Below, piece by piece: positions 53,216 to 53,590 of a stretch of 53,590 bases of DNA. Both the position numbers and the translations under genes were made by a program. The notes below the pieces were generated by a model, which saw only the letters and a program-made list of their open reading frames with translations, had not been told where the DNA came from and ran no database searches. Position 1 is the first letter of the stretch. The number at the start of each line of letters is the position of its first letter. This DNA comes from Chlorobiaceae bacterium (lineage in GTDB: Bacteria; Bacteroidota; Chlorobiia; Chlorobiales; Chlorobiaceae), in the NCBI GenBank assembly GCA_013334485.1, contig JAAXXL010000012.1:1-53590 (forward strand), written 5' to 3'.

Positions 53216-53392
53216 TTATTTGCAAACTGCACTTCCTGATGAAGTTGATCCTGAATAGCTCACCAGACACTGACGGCTATTTGCTGATTCAGGAGTATTG
53301 GAGCTTTTGATATCGCCCTTGTATGAGGCCGAGCAACCTGCAAGCGTAAAAATACCTGCTACGATTAACATCACTACTTTCTTGATAGTCAT
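53216..53392 (-). CDS. Small lipoprotein, 58 residues
   Basis: ATG 53392 with a perfect AGGAGG six bases upstream, stop TAA 53216-53218. A lipoprotein signal IKKVVMLIVAGIFTLAGC has the lipobox LAGC (Cys20). About 38 residues of Ser/Gly-rich mature peptide follow, with two further cysteines (RQCLVSYSG and the final VCK) that could form a disulfide. No family is recognised. It ends 23 bp before a strong terminator, so it is a single-gene unit with high predicted translation. Confidence 0.85.
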   Translation of the reverse strand: MTIKKVVMLIVAGIFTLAGCSASYKGDIKSSNTPESANSRQCLVSYSGSTSSGSAVCK

Positions 53393-53479
53393 TATAAACC
53401 TCCTGTTTTGTTTATCTTTTCAAAGCTCGATACCGTTTACCAGCACTTGGAAAATACTTTATGCAATAAAGCTCCTCAG

Positions 53480-53590
53480 TAGTGTCCGATAAAAAATAAA
53501 GAAGGTCTGAAAAACGCTTGAGAAACGGCGATATTAAAAGTGACCAAACCTTTGATATCAGCACCATACACAAGGAGTTCCAGACCATGA
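53480..53590 (+). mobile_element. Possible left end of an insertion sequence, with a gene start at 53587
   Basis: The stretch beginning AGTGTCCGATAAAAAAT resembles the GTGTCC-type terminal repeats of IS4-like elements (from memory). A gene start follows: AAGGAG (53572-53577), nine bases, ATG (53587), cut by the window edge. The product cannot be seen. The transposon reading is weak. Confidence 0.3.

Noticed and set aside
53113-53310. 65-codon plus-strand frame opposite the small lipoprotein
   Set aside because: It crosses a strong terminator and lies antisense to a gene with a perfect Shine-Dalgarno and lipobox.

Overview
The window looks like chromosomal DNA of a green sulfur bacterium (Chlorobiaceae, Chlorobium/Pelodictyon type). 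The main reasons are a chlorosome envelope protein gene of the CsmB/CsmF type (32002-32235), a plant-type carotene desaturase, a B12-dependent propionate-to-succinyl-CoA cassette and housekeeping genes of that lineage. The assignment is inference from protein family resemblance; no database search was possible.

Layout. 1-1210: start of a large DUF4011-type helicase gene leaving the left edge, two tRNA genes (Pro-CGG, Arg-CCG) with a terminator, and an orphan YefM-like antitoxin. 1217-4629 (minus): C-terminal transketolase half, ybaB/ebfC, recR and a carotene desaturase. 4701-14846 (plus): rsmA, then a tight run prpE, methylmalonyl-CoA epimerase, a fused AccA-AccD carboxyltransferase, mutA, mutB and meaB. 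Together these encode activation, carboxylation, epimerisation and rearrangement of propionate to succinyl-CoA, plus the G-protein chaperone of the mutase. 14891-24227: SUMF1-domain protein, universal stress protein plus stomatin-like protein, tail-specific protease, class II aldolase, M20 amidohydrolase, a periplasmic haem DUF3365 protein and a free-standing Cache protein.

24248-30681 (minus) is the most unusual region. It is a YbhGFSR-like export operon: lipoprotein HlyD, two ATPases, two ABC-2 permeases. Between the HlyD and ATPase genes lie three tandem genes for paralogous acidic peptides of exactly 48 residues, with a near-identical N-terminal half and a divergent Gly/Lys-rich tail. The last peptide gene overlaps the ATPase start (GTGA). 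A BrnT/BrnA toxin-antitoxin pair interrupts the operon further down. A 140-bp mobile-looking repeat sits inside the peptide array.

31066-33628: small winged-helix-like protein, PTS IIA-like protein, the chlorosome gene and cysteine synthase. 33779-40150 (minus): a type I secretion system with two different ABC ATPases, an HlyD, a TolC and a small unknown protein. A probable substrate, an M10 serralysin-like protease with RTX repeats and an unexpected C-terminal hydrophobic helix, is encoded at 49441-51105. 40468-49054: hybrid histidine kinase, DUF218 protein, thioredoxin plus CcdA, and an SbcC/SbcD (Rad50/Mre11) pair. 51408-53590: orphan HigA-like antitoxin, RmuC, a 58-residue lipoprotein, and a possible insertion sequence end at the right edge.

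Three full copies (17305, 29333, 42584) and one truncated copy (22139) of a 139-142 bp repeat have ~17-bp terminal inverted repeats. The full copies are flanked by 4-bp AT direct repeats, as expected of a MITE.
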